A stretch of DNA of 64,000 bases, taken from the NCBI RefSeq assembly GCF_047495495.1, contig NZ_CP179930.1, forward strand, positions 1,612,001 through 1,676,000. Direction: 5' to 3'. Every line of letters begins with the position of its first letter. The first letter of the stretch is position 1. Of this stretch, positions 17,484 to 25,576 are shown piece after piece. This DNA is from Zymobacter sp047495495 (lineage in GTDB: Bacteria; Pseudomonadota; Gammaproteobacteria; Pseudomonadales; Halomonadaceae). The translations under genes were made by a program, and so were the position numbers. The notes below the pieces were generated by a model, which was not told where the DNA came from, did no database searches, and saw only the letters and a list, made by a program, of their open reading frames with translations.

Positions 17484-18500
17484 ATGTTCAAGCAACAGTA
17501 TCTCTTTACCCTAGCGGGCTTGCTGCTACTCGTCATCGCCGTCATGTCGTGCCGCGACAAAGGCAACCCGCGCCGCTGGTTCACCGGCCTGTTCTGGGGA
17601 CTGTACGGACTGATATTCCTCGTCGATGACTGGGCGATTCCGCTGTTGGAACCCATCGCACCGCTTGGCTCGACCGGGGTACGAACGCTGCATGTCGGCG
17701 TGGGTGTGGTGGTGGTCGTGATGGCACTGATCGCTGGCTTCGGCGGTGTGCGACTGGGTCGCTATCATGCCCGCAGCGACGCACAGCGCCAGCAGAGTGC
17801 GCGAACGCTCAAGAACCGTCTGTTCATTCCCACGCTGATGATTCCCGTGATGACAGCCGGCGGCGTAGTGGCCTTCACCTATGTGCCGGGGCTACAGCGG
17901 GCCGTGTTTGGCGAAGGCAACCATTCTACGCTGATCACCCTGACGTCCATGACGCTGGGCTGCTTACTGGGCTGGCTAATCGCGCTGCGCATGACCCGCG
18001 AAAAACCGCAGCAATCGCTGCAGGAAGCAAGGCGTCTGCTGGATTCGATCGGCTGGGCCTTCATTCTGCCCCAGATACTGGCAACGCTAGGACTGGTGTT
18101 CGTTGCCGCGGGCATCGACACCGATATCGCCTACCTGACCCAGCACTATCTGGCCCTGGACAGCCGTTTTGCGATGGTGGCGCTGTATGCCGTTGCCATG
18201 GCCCTGCTGTCTATGATCATGGGCAACGCCTTTGCGGCCTTCCCGATTGCCACGGCAGGCATCGGCCTACCGATTCTGGTCGGCCACTACGGTGGTGATC
18301 CCTCCGTCATGGCGGCAATCGGGATGTTCTGCGGCTACTGCGGCACACTGATGACCCCCATGGCCGCTAACTACAACATCGTGCCCGCTGCCCTGCTGGA
18401 GCTGCCGGATAGGAATGGGGTTATCAAGGCACAGCTGCCCACCGGCATCGTGCTGCTCGGGGTGAACATCCTGCTGCTGTACTACCTGATGTTCCTGTAA
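17484..18500 (+). CDS. DUF979 subunit of the same transporter
   Basis: 338 aa with about nine membrane helices (for example YLFTLAGLLLLVIAVMSC, VGVVVVVMALIAGFGGV, FVAAGIDTDIAYL, and MVALYAVAMALLSMIMGNAFA). The conserved MGNAFAAFPIATAGIGLPILV and CGYCGTLMTPMAANYNIVPAALL segments are the DUF979 hallmark and probably line the permeation path. It follows the DUF969 gene by 2 bases and is surely co-transcribed and co-assembled with it. A terminator hairpin follows at 18528. Confidence 0.8.
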   Translation: MFKQQYLFTLAGLLLLVIAVMSCRDKGNPRRWFTGLFWGLYGLIFLVDDWAIPLLEPIAPLGSTGVRTLHVGVGVVVVVMALIAGFGGVRLGRYHARSDAQRQQSARTLKNRLFIPTLMIPVMTAGGVVAFTYVPGLQRAVFGEGNHSTLITLTSMTLGCLLGWLIALRMTREKPQQSLQEARRLLDSIGWAFILPQILATLGLVFVAAGIDTDIAYLTQHYLALDSRFAMVALYAVAMALLSMIMGNAFAAFPIATAGIGLPILVGHYGGDPSVMAAIGMFCGYCGTLMTPMAANYNIVPAALLELPDRNGVIKAQLPTGIVLLGVNILLLYYLMFL

Positions 18501-18527
18501 CCCTCGCATTTCGCCGACGCCATGATG

Positions 18528-18559
18528 AAAAGGGATGGACACTATCGTGCCATCCCTTT
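18528..18559 (+). terminator. Intrinsic terminator after the DUF969/DUF979 operon
   Basis: AAAGGGATGG ... CCATCCCTTT with an additional CAC/GTG pairing in the loop region, 28 bases after the stop codon, followed by a T-containing tail. Confidence 0.7.
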
Positions 18560-18644
18560 CTATTAAGTTAGTGAACCAGCACGAGCATCAAGACCCTTCG
18601 GCTATTTGCCTCGCAACGCGCCGCATAGCCATGACGCCGCCCTC

Positions 18645-18770
18645 AGAGCATGTTTCATAACCCCAATACCCATGTCATTGAAGGGACGTCAAACCCCAAA
18701 TTGCGGTAGAAGCCTTCTATTGTAGAAAGGGTAAAAGCCCATCACTCAGGTTATAAAACTGTCTCCTAAG
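18645..18770 (+). repeat. MITE-like dispersed repeat, copy 2
   Basis: Same 126-bp unit as 6011-6136 in the same orientation, diverged by many substitutions. The left end is AGAGCATGTTTCATAACC. The right end on the minus strand is AGGAGACAGTTTTATAACC, so the two ends share TTTnATAACC as an inverted repeat. The right end overlaps the last codon of the class III aminotransferase (stop at 18766-18768), so the insertion may have set the present 3' end of that gene. Confidence 0.55.
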
Positions 18771-20070
18771 AGGCACGTAGATACTTTTCGATAGCAGCCA
18801 CCCCATGCGCCATCGGTACGTCGATATCATCGTCCTCGAATACCGCGCCAAGCGCACGGCGTGCATAGGCCTTGCGCTGCTCACTGACGATACGTGTACC
18901 GACCAGCCCGTCGGCGGCACCTGAAACCACGACCTCCCGCAATGCCTGAGCAAAGGCGGCCACCGCATGATCCTTTTCGCGCTCACCGAACGCGAAGTTG
19001 ATCATATGCGTGCCGTTGCACTCCAGAAACAGTCCATGCTCGTAACAAGCCTGACCTACGGCGTCTCCCAGAGACTCGCTGCCAAATACCGTCTTGAACA
19101 TCAGCGGGGCTCCCGTCACCCAGAGCGGGATACCCGCTTCATCGGCTTGCTGCTGCAGCTCGTTCATAAGCGCGGTTCCTATCGCCTGCGCGGATCGGTG
19201 CAGGGTTCCGTCTTCCAGCAGGTCGAGCGCTGTTAATGCCGCCGCCATCGGTGTGACCTCCTTATTGTATGTACCGGCCAACCCCGCAGAGTCATAGGCG
19301 TCGATGATATCGGCTTTCCCTGCCACGCTCGACAGCGCCATTCCATTAGCGAGCCCTTTGCAAATCACCAACAGGTCGGCCGGAACACCGGCACCGTTGA
19401 GGCCCGCGGGCCCATAGCGCAGCCCCGACATCACTTCGTCCAGAATGAACGGCACGCCCGCCCGCGCACAGAGCCGTGACATCGCCCTGAAATCGTCTGC
19501 GGAATACCAACCCGGTTCAGGCGTCACGATGACACCCGCAATCGCACCGCGGCCCTGTTCGAGCAAGTAAGCCAGCGCCTCAAGGCTATAGCCGAAGTGG
19601 AACACCTCGTTTTGAGCATCCCAGCACACCTGCCGGAACCCCCGATGCCAATCGTGCCAACCGTGATAGCCGCTGGAGAGAATGACACGCCGCCCGGTAT
19701 AGGCCCGTACCAGCCTAATGGCCGCGCTGGTGCCTTCTGAACCCGTGCGGAAAAACAGCGCCTTTTCTGCTGAGGCATAGCGGTCGACAAGACGCTCAGC
19801 CAGCGCGATGCGCTGTGGGGACAGCGTGGTCGGAAACATAAGGCCACGCTGGGTAACCTGCTCCTCAATCGCTTTGTCGATCTCGGCTCGGCGATAACCG
19901 AACAGCGTTGTACCGTTCGACGAAGTCATATCCAGCAGCGTGCGCCCGTCACAATCTTCCAGCCAGGCCCCCTGCGCTTTCTGCACGATGAACGGCGGCC
20001 GGGCGTCGATATCATAGTGGCGTGCGGCCGTAACGGCTTCCGCCTTCACCAACAGACTACGGTTATCCAT
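18766..20070 (-). CDS. Class III PLP aminotransferase (glutamate-1-semialdehyde aminomutase-like)
   Basis: 434-aa fold-type I transaminase. Visible: TSSNGTTLFGYRRAEI near the N-terminus, the cofactor phosphate-binding RTGSEGTSAAIRLVRAYTG, SGYHGWHDW (the GSA-aminomutase-like 'YHG.HDW'), PFILDEVMSGLRYG with the PLP-ring Asp, and the Schiff-base Lys in LLVICKGLANGMALSS. It belongs to the group that includes GSA aminomutase and antibiotic sugar aminotransferases such as BtrB/Neo18, not to GabT. Only 33 bases separate it from the upstream GMC oxidoreductase gene, so both are probably one operon in which an alcohol is oxidised and then aminated. The substrate is unknown. A true hemL role is unlikely because of this linkage. 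Confidence 0.78.
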   Translation of the reverse strand: MDNRSLLVKAEAVTAARHYDIDARPPFIVQKAQGAWLEDCDGRTLLDMTSSNGTTLFGYRRAEIDKAIEEQVTQRGLMFPTTLSPQRIALAERLVDRYASAEKALFFRTGSEGTSAAIRLVRAYTGRRVILSSGYHGWHDWHRGFRQVCWDAQNEVFHFGYSLEALAYLLEQGRGAIAGVIVTPEPGWYSADDFRAMSRLCARAGVPFILDEVMSGLRYGPAGLNGAGVPADLLVICKGLANGMALSSVAGKADIIDAYDSAGLAGTYNKEVTPMAAALTALDLLEDGTLHRSAQAIGTALMNELQQQADEAGIPLWVTGAPLMFKTVFGSESLGDAVGQACYEHGLFLECNGTHMINFAFGEREKDHAVAAFAQALREVVVSGAADGLVGTRIVSEQRKAYARRALGAVFEDDDIDVPMAHGVAAIEKYLRAS

Positions 20071-20103
20071 AACGGTTCTCCCTAGTGATGATGCTTCGCG
20101 CGG

Positions 20104-21579
20104 TCAGCGCAGTGCCAGTGCCATGCGTCGTGCATTGGCCATGATGGTGTGGGTCGGGTTCCAGTTGCCGGCAAAGTTCATTACCGATGCGTCCATGACA
20201 TAGACGTTGTCATAACCGTGTACCTTGCCCAGCGGGTCAACGACCGACTGAGTGGGGTCAACACCCGCACGCGCCGTGCCATGCAGGTGCGAAGCGCCTT
20301 TCCTGTGCATGGGGCGGTCATGCCGGATCGTCACCGCTCCCGCCTCACGCAAGATCTCGTCGGCCCGCGCGGTGAGATAGGCCAAGCGCGCTTCGTCGTT
20401 AGCCGTGTTGCGGTACTGAACGCGGAGAATCGGCATACCGAACTCATCTTCCTTGTCCTCTAGGGTGATGCGGTTGTGGGACCACGGTTCGTCACCTGCC
20501 AGGTAGTGGATTCTCAGATGACCGATGTTCTCTTCGGGGACCGGCGATGCCACTTCGTAGATCAGTCCGCCAAAGCGGGTCGGCATGTCCGGGGCCTGAT
20601 AGAAATCATCGGTATAGACCGTAGCGGGTGCGCCTCGATGAGGCGCAGCAAGATCTGCCTCTTTCAACCAGCGCCGATTCGACCCAATGGAATACCCACT
20701 GACCTTGAGCGACAGCCCCCGCCCGACCAGATCATGCTCGTTGCCGATACCACGTGGGGCGAAAGACGATCGGGAACGCAGCAGCAAGGCGCTGGACTGA
20801 ATGGCATTGCTACAGCACACGACCTTCGCCACCGGTATGCGCAGCCGCTGGGACGAGAACGGGATATAGCACTCCACACCGCTGGCCTGCCCTTCGCTTT
20901 CTTGCAGGATGCGCTTGACCAGACAGCCGTACAGCACCGTGATACTGCCCGGCAGACCGTCATCATTGATGACCGAGCGCGTGATGACCGATGCCTTGGC
21001 CCCCATTGGGCAGCAGCGACTGTCACAGGCGGCACAGTAGCCACACCCGTGTGGGTGTTGTGGAGGAAGAATGGCCAGCGGCATGGGATGCGGGTGGTAA
21101 CCCAACGAGGACATGGCGGCGGCTATGCGGGTCGCACGGGCACTCAGCGGGTAATCCCCCATATGCTCAATACCAAGCAGCGCTTCGATATACGCATAGT
21201 GTTCGTTCAGTTCCTGAATCTCGATCGGCCAGTCAATGGCCATGTCAGATTCTAGAAACTGACTGGCGCGCAGGTCCGCGGCCCGGTAGCGAAAGGTAAT
21301 GGCGGAATAGAACTGCATGCCACCCCCAACACAGCAGGCGGTCCACGGGTTGCCATCCATTTGCTCGGTGTAGGTCACGGCCTTGGTGAACGTAGCTTGG
21401 TGAGGTGTTAGTGCTGCCCCAGGGGATGGCAGACCTCCGAACTCTAGAATCAGTACAGCCTTGCCTTGCTCGGCAAGGGTGCGCGCTACCGTGGCTCCGG
21501 AAGGACCGGATCCCACAACCACAACATCGAAGGCATCCAGCGGTTTTTTATAGGCCGCAATATGCTGAATGGTTGTCAT
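20104..21579 (-). CDS. GMC-family FAD oxidoreductase
   Basis: Flavin-dependent alcohol oxidase or dehydrogenase, 491 aa. The N-terminal dinucleotide fold is DVVVVGSGPSGATVARTLAEQ with LILEFGG. A cysteine-rich segment HGCGYCAACDSRCCPMGAKA (about residues 175-195) resembles the GxC..C..GC..GAK region of sugar-oxidising GMC enzymes. The C-terminal active site shows SHLHGTARAG and GNWNPTHTIMANARRMA with the His of the GMC His/Asn pair. It lacks an export signal, so it acts in the cytoplasm. AAAGGAG lies 8 bases before ATG 21579. It is the first gene of a two-gene operon with the class III aminotransferase; this pair is the logic used for 6'-amination of paromamine (Neo11/Neo18, BtrQ/BtrB). Substrate identity is inference. 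Confidence 0.82.
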   Translation of the reverse strand: MTTIQHIAAYKKPLDAFDVVVVGSGPSGATVARTLAEQGKAVLILEFGGLPSPGAALTPHQATFTKAVTYTEQMDGNPWTACCVGGGMQFYSAITFRYRAADLRASQFLESDMAIDWPIEIQELNEHYAYIEALLGIEHMGDYPLSARATRIAAAMSSLGYHPHPMPLAILPPQHPHGCGYCAACDSRCCPMGAKASVITRSVINDDGLPGSITVLYGCLVKRILQESEGQASGVECYIPFSSQRLRIPVAKVVCCSNAIQSSALLLRSRSSFAPRGIGNEHDLVGRGLSLKVSGYSIGSNRRWLKEADLAAPHRGAPATVYTDDFYQAPDMPTRFGGLIYEVASPVPEENIGHLRIHYLAGDEPWSHNRITLEDKEDEFGMPILRVQYRNTANDEARLAYLTARADEILREAGAVTIRHDRPMHRKGASHLHGTARAGVDPTQSVVDPLGKVHGYDNVYVMDASVMNFAGNWNPTHTIMANARRMALALR

Positions 21580-21924
21580 TGCACGACTCCTTTATATAAG
21601 GAATACCGATACGTTGCGGTATATCAAACGTCATTTGAATGACCGCAGGCACGCTATAATGTGGGTTTGAAATCCTTGGTTTAAGGTCGCTGATTCAACG
21701 TTGTTGGTTTAAACACACTGGTTTAAAAACGTCTCCCTTAAACACAGGGATACAAATCCTCTCAGTTAAAGACAGAGTTAAGTCGCATTGCTTAAAGTCT
21801 CTGCGCATCACCATAACGAGCATGCAAGAACTGTGCGTGATGGTAATTTCAGCGCCAGCGTTACCCTCCCGAGCTATATTGCAGGAATAATCAAACGTAT
21901 TTTTTTCTCTATCGTTGATATTGT
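21580..21924. promoter_or_regulatory. Leader of the GMC/aminotransferase operon with repeated GGTTTAA motifs
   Basis: 345 bases without a gene. Four similar motifs lie in 65 bases: GGGTTTGAA (21663), TGGTTTAAG (21677), TGGTTTAAA (21705) and TGGTTTAAA (21719). Further inverted-looking CTTAAA/GTTAAA elements follow at 21737-21796. The spacing is not strictly regular. It could be a binding array for a regulator of the divergent or downstream units. Confidence 0.35.
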
Positions 21925-23280
21925 TCAACGCATATTGGCGTGCGCCAGATGAGCGATATTGAGATCGGAAAGAAAACGCGAGTGCCAACGATCAATCGTG
22001 GTCCTGTTCAAGGCCACCATCATTGCGCGATGGCGCTCTTGGCGTTCTTCCAAGGGCATGGTCAATGCCCGATTCAATGCCGCCGATACGTCGCTGCGAT
22101 CGTAGGGATTGACGATCAATGCAGCACTCAATTCATGGGCCGCGCCTGCAAAGCTAGACAGAATCAATACGCCAGGATCCTGTTCAGACTGAGCGGCAAC
22201 ATATTCCTTGGCGACAAGATTCATGCCGTCTCTCAGTGGCGTGACAAAACCAACACGCGCCTGTCGCATTAGCCCCGCCAGACTGTCGCGTGTGTAGTCT
22301 TGATTGATGTAGCGCAGAGGCAACCAATCAAGGTCGCCGAAACGGCCGTTGATCCTGCCGGTGAGCGTATTGAGTCGCTCGTGGATATGGCGGTAATAGT
22401 CGATGTCTTGACGGGTGATGGGCGCAATCTGAATGAACTGGACGTGGCGGTGATGCTTAGGATACCGATCGAGCAGCTGCTCATAGGCCTGAAAGCGCTC
22501 GTGAAGGCCTTTTGAGTAGTCGAGTCGGTCGATGCCCAGAATCGCCTGTCGCCCGTGATGACGATCCGCACTGTTGAGCAGTGACCGCTCAGCCACGTGT
22601 GCTTCAGCCATCTTCGTAAACGCTTGCGGCTGAATGCCGATGGGATAGACACCGGTCGTCGGCGTCGCGCCGGGGCTGCCGAAACGGCGGGCATGATCCA
22701 GAAAGGCCTGCTGATCGCCTGCGGTTTGAAACCCCACCAGATCATAGTCGGCCAGACAACCAAAGAGCGCTTGGTGCATGGGGATGGTGCGTGCCACTTC
22801 CACACAGGGAAAAGGAATATGCAGAAAGAAGCCGATACGGTTGTGCACACCCAGCTGGCGGCACGCCGTGGCGAACGGGATAAGGTGGTAGTCCTGCACC
22901 CACAGCACGTCATCGTCTCGTAGTAGCGGCTTCAGCTTCAGCGCCAGCATCTCGTTGACACGCCGATACCCTTCATAATCCTGTCGATCATAATGAGCAA
23001 GATCAGTGCGATAGTGAAAGCTCGGCCACAGTACGCCGTTGGCAAAGCGGCAGTAGTACTGCTGATACTGTCGAGGAGTGAACGACGTGGTCACGAAGGT
23101 GATATTGCCTGCTTGTTGCCGCTCTAGGGCCGCTGTGCTCTCGTCTACCTTGCCGTTCCAACCGAACCAGATGCCCCCAACCTGATGCAGGGCATCCAAC
23201 AGGCCACTGGCCAGCCCGCCGGGACAGGCCGCCGCCGAAGGCGCCATGACGCGGTTGGATACGATGATCAGCCTGCTCAT
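21925..23280 (-). CDS. otsA: Alpha,alpha-trehalose-phosphate synthase (GT20)
   Basis: Transfers glucose from UDP-glucose (or ADP-glucose) to glucose-6-phosphate to give trehalose-6-phosphate. At 451 aa it is the usual OtsA size. Motifs: LIIVSNRV at the N-terminus, GGIWFGWNGKVDES, VLWVQDYHLIPFA, IGFFLHIPFP, GIDRLDYSKGLHERFQAYE (substrate-binding region), and C-terminal LRDGMNLVAKEYVAAQ. ATG 23280 overlaps the otsB stop by 4 bases (ATGA), so the two are translationally coupled. Trehalose is an osmoprotectant in halophiles, but the gene pair also lies inside a block of small-molecule tailoring genes, so a biosynthetic role is possible. Confidence 0.93.
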   Translation of the reverse strand: MSRLIIVSNRVMAPSAAACPGGLASGLLDALHQVGGIWFGWNGKVDESTAALERQQAGNITFVTTSFTPRQYQQYYCRFANGVLWPSFHYRTDLAHYDRQDYEGYRRVNEMLALKLKPLLRDDDVLWVQDYHLIPFATACRQLGVHNRIGFFLHIPFPCVEVARTIPMHQALFGCLADYDLVGFQTAGDQQAFLDHARRFGSPGATPTTGVYPIGIQPQAFTKMAEAHVAERSLLNSADRHHGRQAILGIDRLDYSKGLHERFQAYEQLLDRYPKHHRHVQFIQIAPITRQDIDYYRHIHERLNTLTGRINGRFGDLDWLPLRYINQDYTRDSLAGLMRQARVGFVTPLRDGMNLVAKEYVAAQSEQDPGVLILSSFAGAAHELSAALIVNPYDRSDVSAALNRALTMPLEERQERHRAMMVALNRTTIDRWHSRFLSDLNIAHLAHANMR

Positions 23281-24056
23281 GATGCGTCCTCCCATTCGTT
23301 GGCACATGCCCGCACACCCTGCGGCGTGATCAGGCGCTTAAGCCACGCTTCTACTGCATCGGGGTTCGCCAGACGATAGTCGGCCCGAGTATGCCCCTCG
23401 CCCACCCGGATACCTTTTCCACCCAGCGCCTGCGCAGCAGCAAAACCGGCTTCATCGGAAAGATCGTCCCCAATGAACAGCGGCCGCCGTCCGGCAAAGC
23501 AGGGGGCCTGCATCAGCACCTGCAGTGCTTTGCCCTTATCAACCGCTGCAGGCCTGACTTCTACGACGCACTTACCGTGCTGCAAGGCCCAGCGCGCATC
23601 GGCCCTGATGAGCGCCTCGACGCGCTTCGTCACTTCTGCTTCATACTGAGGACAAGCGCGGTAGTGCACCGCTACCGCCACCTCTCCCTTCTGCTCCAGA
23701 AATATACCGGGCAAGGTGGCTACAGCGTTCTGTAACTGCCGTAAAAGCGTACTCGGCAATGGCATCAGTGCGGTGTCCATGGACTGATGGGGATCTGCAC
23801 GCATCTGCGCCCCATGCACGCCAGCGGCGGGGACGCGCAGTGGGAATAACAGTGCGTCAATTTCCGCCAAAGGGCGCCCAGACACGACACCCCATGCGCC
23901 ACCGGCATCCGCCAAGCCGGATAGCACGCTCAGGCGTGCAGGAGGGATACGAACCTTGTCCGGTCGGGAACATATGTCCGCCAGCGTACCGTCGATATCA
24001 AAGAAAAAAGCATAGTGCTGAAGCGTGATGCCTATCGGGATGTCGTCCGTCTCCAT
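23277..24056 (-). CDS. otsB: Trehalose-6-phosphate phosphatase (HAD family)
   Basis: Dephosphorylates trehalose-6-phosphate to trehalose. 259 aa, with the HAD nucleophile motif FFFDIDGTLADI (first Asp nucleophile), GVVSGRPLAEIDALL, and the final Asp cluster LFIGDDLSDEAGFAAA, plus the trehalose-phosphatase segment GVHGAQMR. ATG 24056 is chosen because GGAGAGAAGG directly precedes it; a longer frame to 24104 has no support. It is first in the otsB-otsA operon and divergent from the sulfotransferase gene. Confidence 0.92.
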   Translation of the reverse strand: METDDIPIGITLQHYAFFFDIDGTLADICSRPDKVRIPPARLSVLSGLADAGGAWGVVSGRPLAEIDALLFPLRVPAAGVHGAQMRADPHQSMDTALMPLPSTLLRQLQNAVATLPGIFLEQKGEVAVAVHYRACPQYEAEVTKRVEALIRADARWALQHGKCVVEVRPAAVDKGKALQVLMQAPCFAGRRPLFIGDDLSDEAGFAAAQALGGKGIRVGEGHTRADYRLANPDAVEAWLKRLITPQGVRACANEWEDAS

Positions 24057-24614
24057 ACCTTCTCTCCTCTGCACAGGAATCGCTACACGCTTGGGGCATC
24101 CCATACCGCTATTGCATCGATTGATGCCCAGCCAATGTCAGAGACAATATCGCTGTAGTGATGCATCGTTAAATGCATCAGCGTCATCTTATTTGCCTAA
24201 TAAGACAGGGCATGATAATGAACACGAGACAATAAATTTCATCTTGTTATTTATCTCTACCTGTCCATTTGGATAGGATATAGGAATATTCAATAAGTCA
24301 ATAAACAACCTCTATCAACCGTGGTTTCTTTTAGGTTAAGACCATATTTGAAAGCCTGCCAAGTTATACTTTAGTTTTTTCGTATAGATTCATTATTATT
24401 GTCATTTCCACACTTCTTGACCCATTGAATTAAATTTCAATATTTACACGTATTGCTTGTCAAGAAAGGTGGTGATAGAGGTATAACAGCATTTCAAATG
24501 CAACGGTTACTTTCTCATAACGATACGCCTCGACTTCTCTATCATCGATTCTTATTTATTCGCATAACCTGGTGTTTTCCATAAGTAATGCCATAACCAG
24601 TGCGAGGAAGATAT
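24057..24614. promoter_or_regulatory. Divergent regulatory region, otsBA versus sulfotransferase operon
   Basis: 558 bases with no gene and AT-rich from 24190 to 24600. An inverted repeat TGATGCAT-N6-ATGCATCA lies at 24159-24180, about 103 bases upstream of otsB. It is a candidate operator shared by the divergent operons; no regulator can be assigned. Confidence 0.4.
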
Positions 24615-25553
24615 ATGTCCAACCCTGCCGATAAGTTCAGTCCTTTATTATCATCACCTGTACTTCTGGGTGGTGAAAACCGCTCGGGCACGACGCTACT
24701 GAGCGTGGTATTGGATTCACACCCCTCACTGGTCGTGGGACCGGAAATCGACTTTACCGAGCCGGTCAATCTGGGCCCGCACATCCTAGACGCCTGCGAT
24801 TTCATGGACGGTCATGAGGAGGATCTGAAAGGAGCCACCAAGGCCTCAATACCAGAACAATGGTTCGATGGCGTGCACTTTGTCGCCCAGTGCGAACGCT
24901 TCGGCCTTCACCGCGATGATGTTAGGCATCTAGTAAGCATGCTGATGGCGGAATGTGGCAGTGAACTGGTCTCGCTGATGGATCGCTGTCGGTTGGTCGA
25001 TGCCATCGGCACACTGCGCTGCCAACAAACGGGAGCCCAGCGCTGGGGCTTGAAACTTCAGCGCAAGATCAAGGATGTCGCTGCCTATGCGGCCTTCTGG
25101 CCCAACGCGCGGTTCATCCACATTATCCGTGATGGGCGCGATCTGGCCGCCTCCCACCTGAAGACCGTGCCGGACTGGGGCTATCCCACCGTGACCGATG
25201 CAGCCCACGGTTGGCTGGAGATCGTTGCACATACGCATCAGGCCGCTCCGGCCGAACGCTATCTGGAAATCAGGTACGAAGATCTGGTGACTCGCCCGCG
25301 CGATACGGCACAGCGCATGCTGTCGCTGCTTGATCTCCCTTGGGACGATGCGCTGCTTCACCATGCTGACCAAGGCCATTCGCTGTTTGATACCCCGTGG
25401 GGACACCCCGCCGCGGACGCGGCCAGCCAGCCGCTCTACACCGGACGCAATGGTCGCTACCTGCAGGACCTGACGCCACAGCAGATTGCGGAGTTCGAAC
25501 GCATTGCCGGCGATGAACTGGTGCGTCTGGGCTATGGCCTCAGCGGGCAATAA
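24615..25553 (+). CDS. PAPS-dependent sulfotransferase
   Basis: Transfers sulfate from 3'-phosphoadenylyl sulfate to an acceptor hydroxyl or amine. 312 aa. The 5'-phosphosulfate-binding loop is LLGGENRSGTTLLSVVLDSHP (residues about 18-37). The 3'-phosphate-binding segment is FIHIIRDGRDLAASHLK (about 173-189), followed by the supporting YLEIRYEDLVTRPRDT. The family is that of bacterial Sulfotransfer_3 enzymes, which act on lipids, sugars or peptides. ATG 24615 has GAGGAAG 7 bases upstream; the earlier in-frame start at 24600 does not. It is the first of three closely spaced genes (sulfotransferase, MFS exporter, condensation protein) and is divergent from otsBA. The acceptor is unknown; trehalose or a derivative is an inference. 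Confidence 0.82.
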   Translation: MSNPADKFSPLLSSPVLLGGENRSGTTLLSVVLDSHPSLVVGPEIDFTEPVNLGPHILDACDFMDGHEEDLKGATKASIPEQWFDGVHFVAQCERFGLHRDDVRHLVSMLMAECGSELVSLMDRCRLVDAIGTLRCQQTGAQRWGLKLQRKIKDVAAYAAFWPNARFIHIIRDGRDLAASHLKTVPDWGYPTVTDAAHGWLEIVAHTHQAAPAERYLEIRYEDLVTRPRDTAQRMLSLLDLPWDDALLHHADQGHSLFDTPWGHPAADAASQPLYTGRNGRYLQDLTPQQIAEFERIAGDELVRLGYGLSGQ

Positions 25554-25576
25554 CTCATCGAAAGAGAGGTGCACGC

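Noticed and set aside
18766..20070. hemL (glutamate-1-semialdehyde aminomutase)
   Set aside because: It is similar in fold motifs but operon-linked to a GMC oxidoreductase and not to haem genes; a specialised transaminase is more likely.
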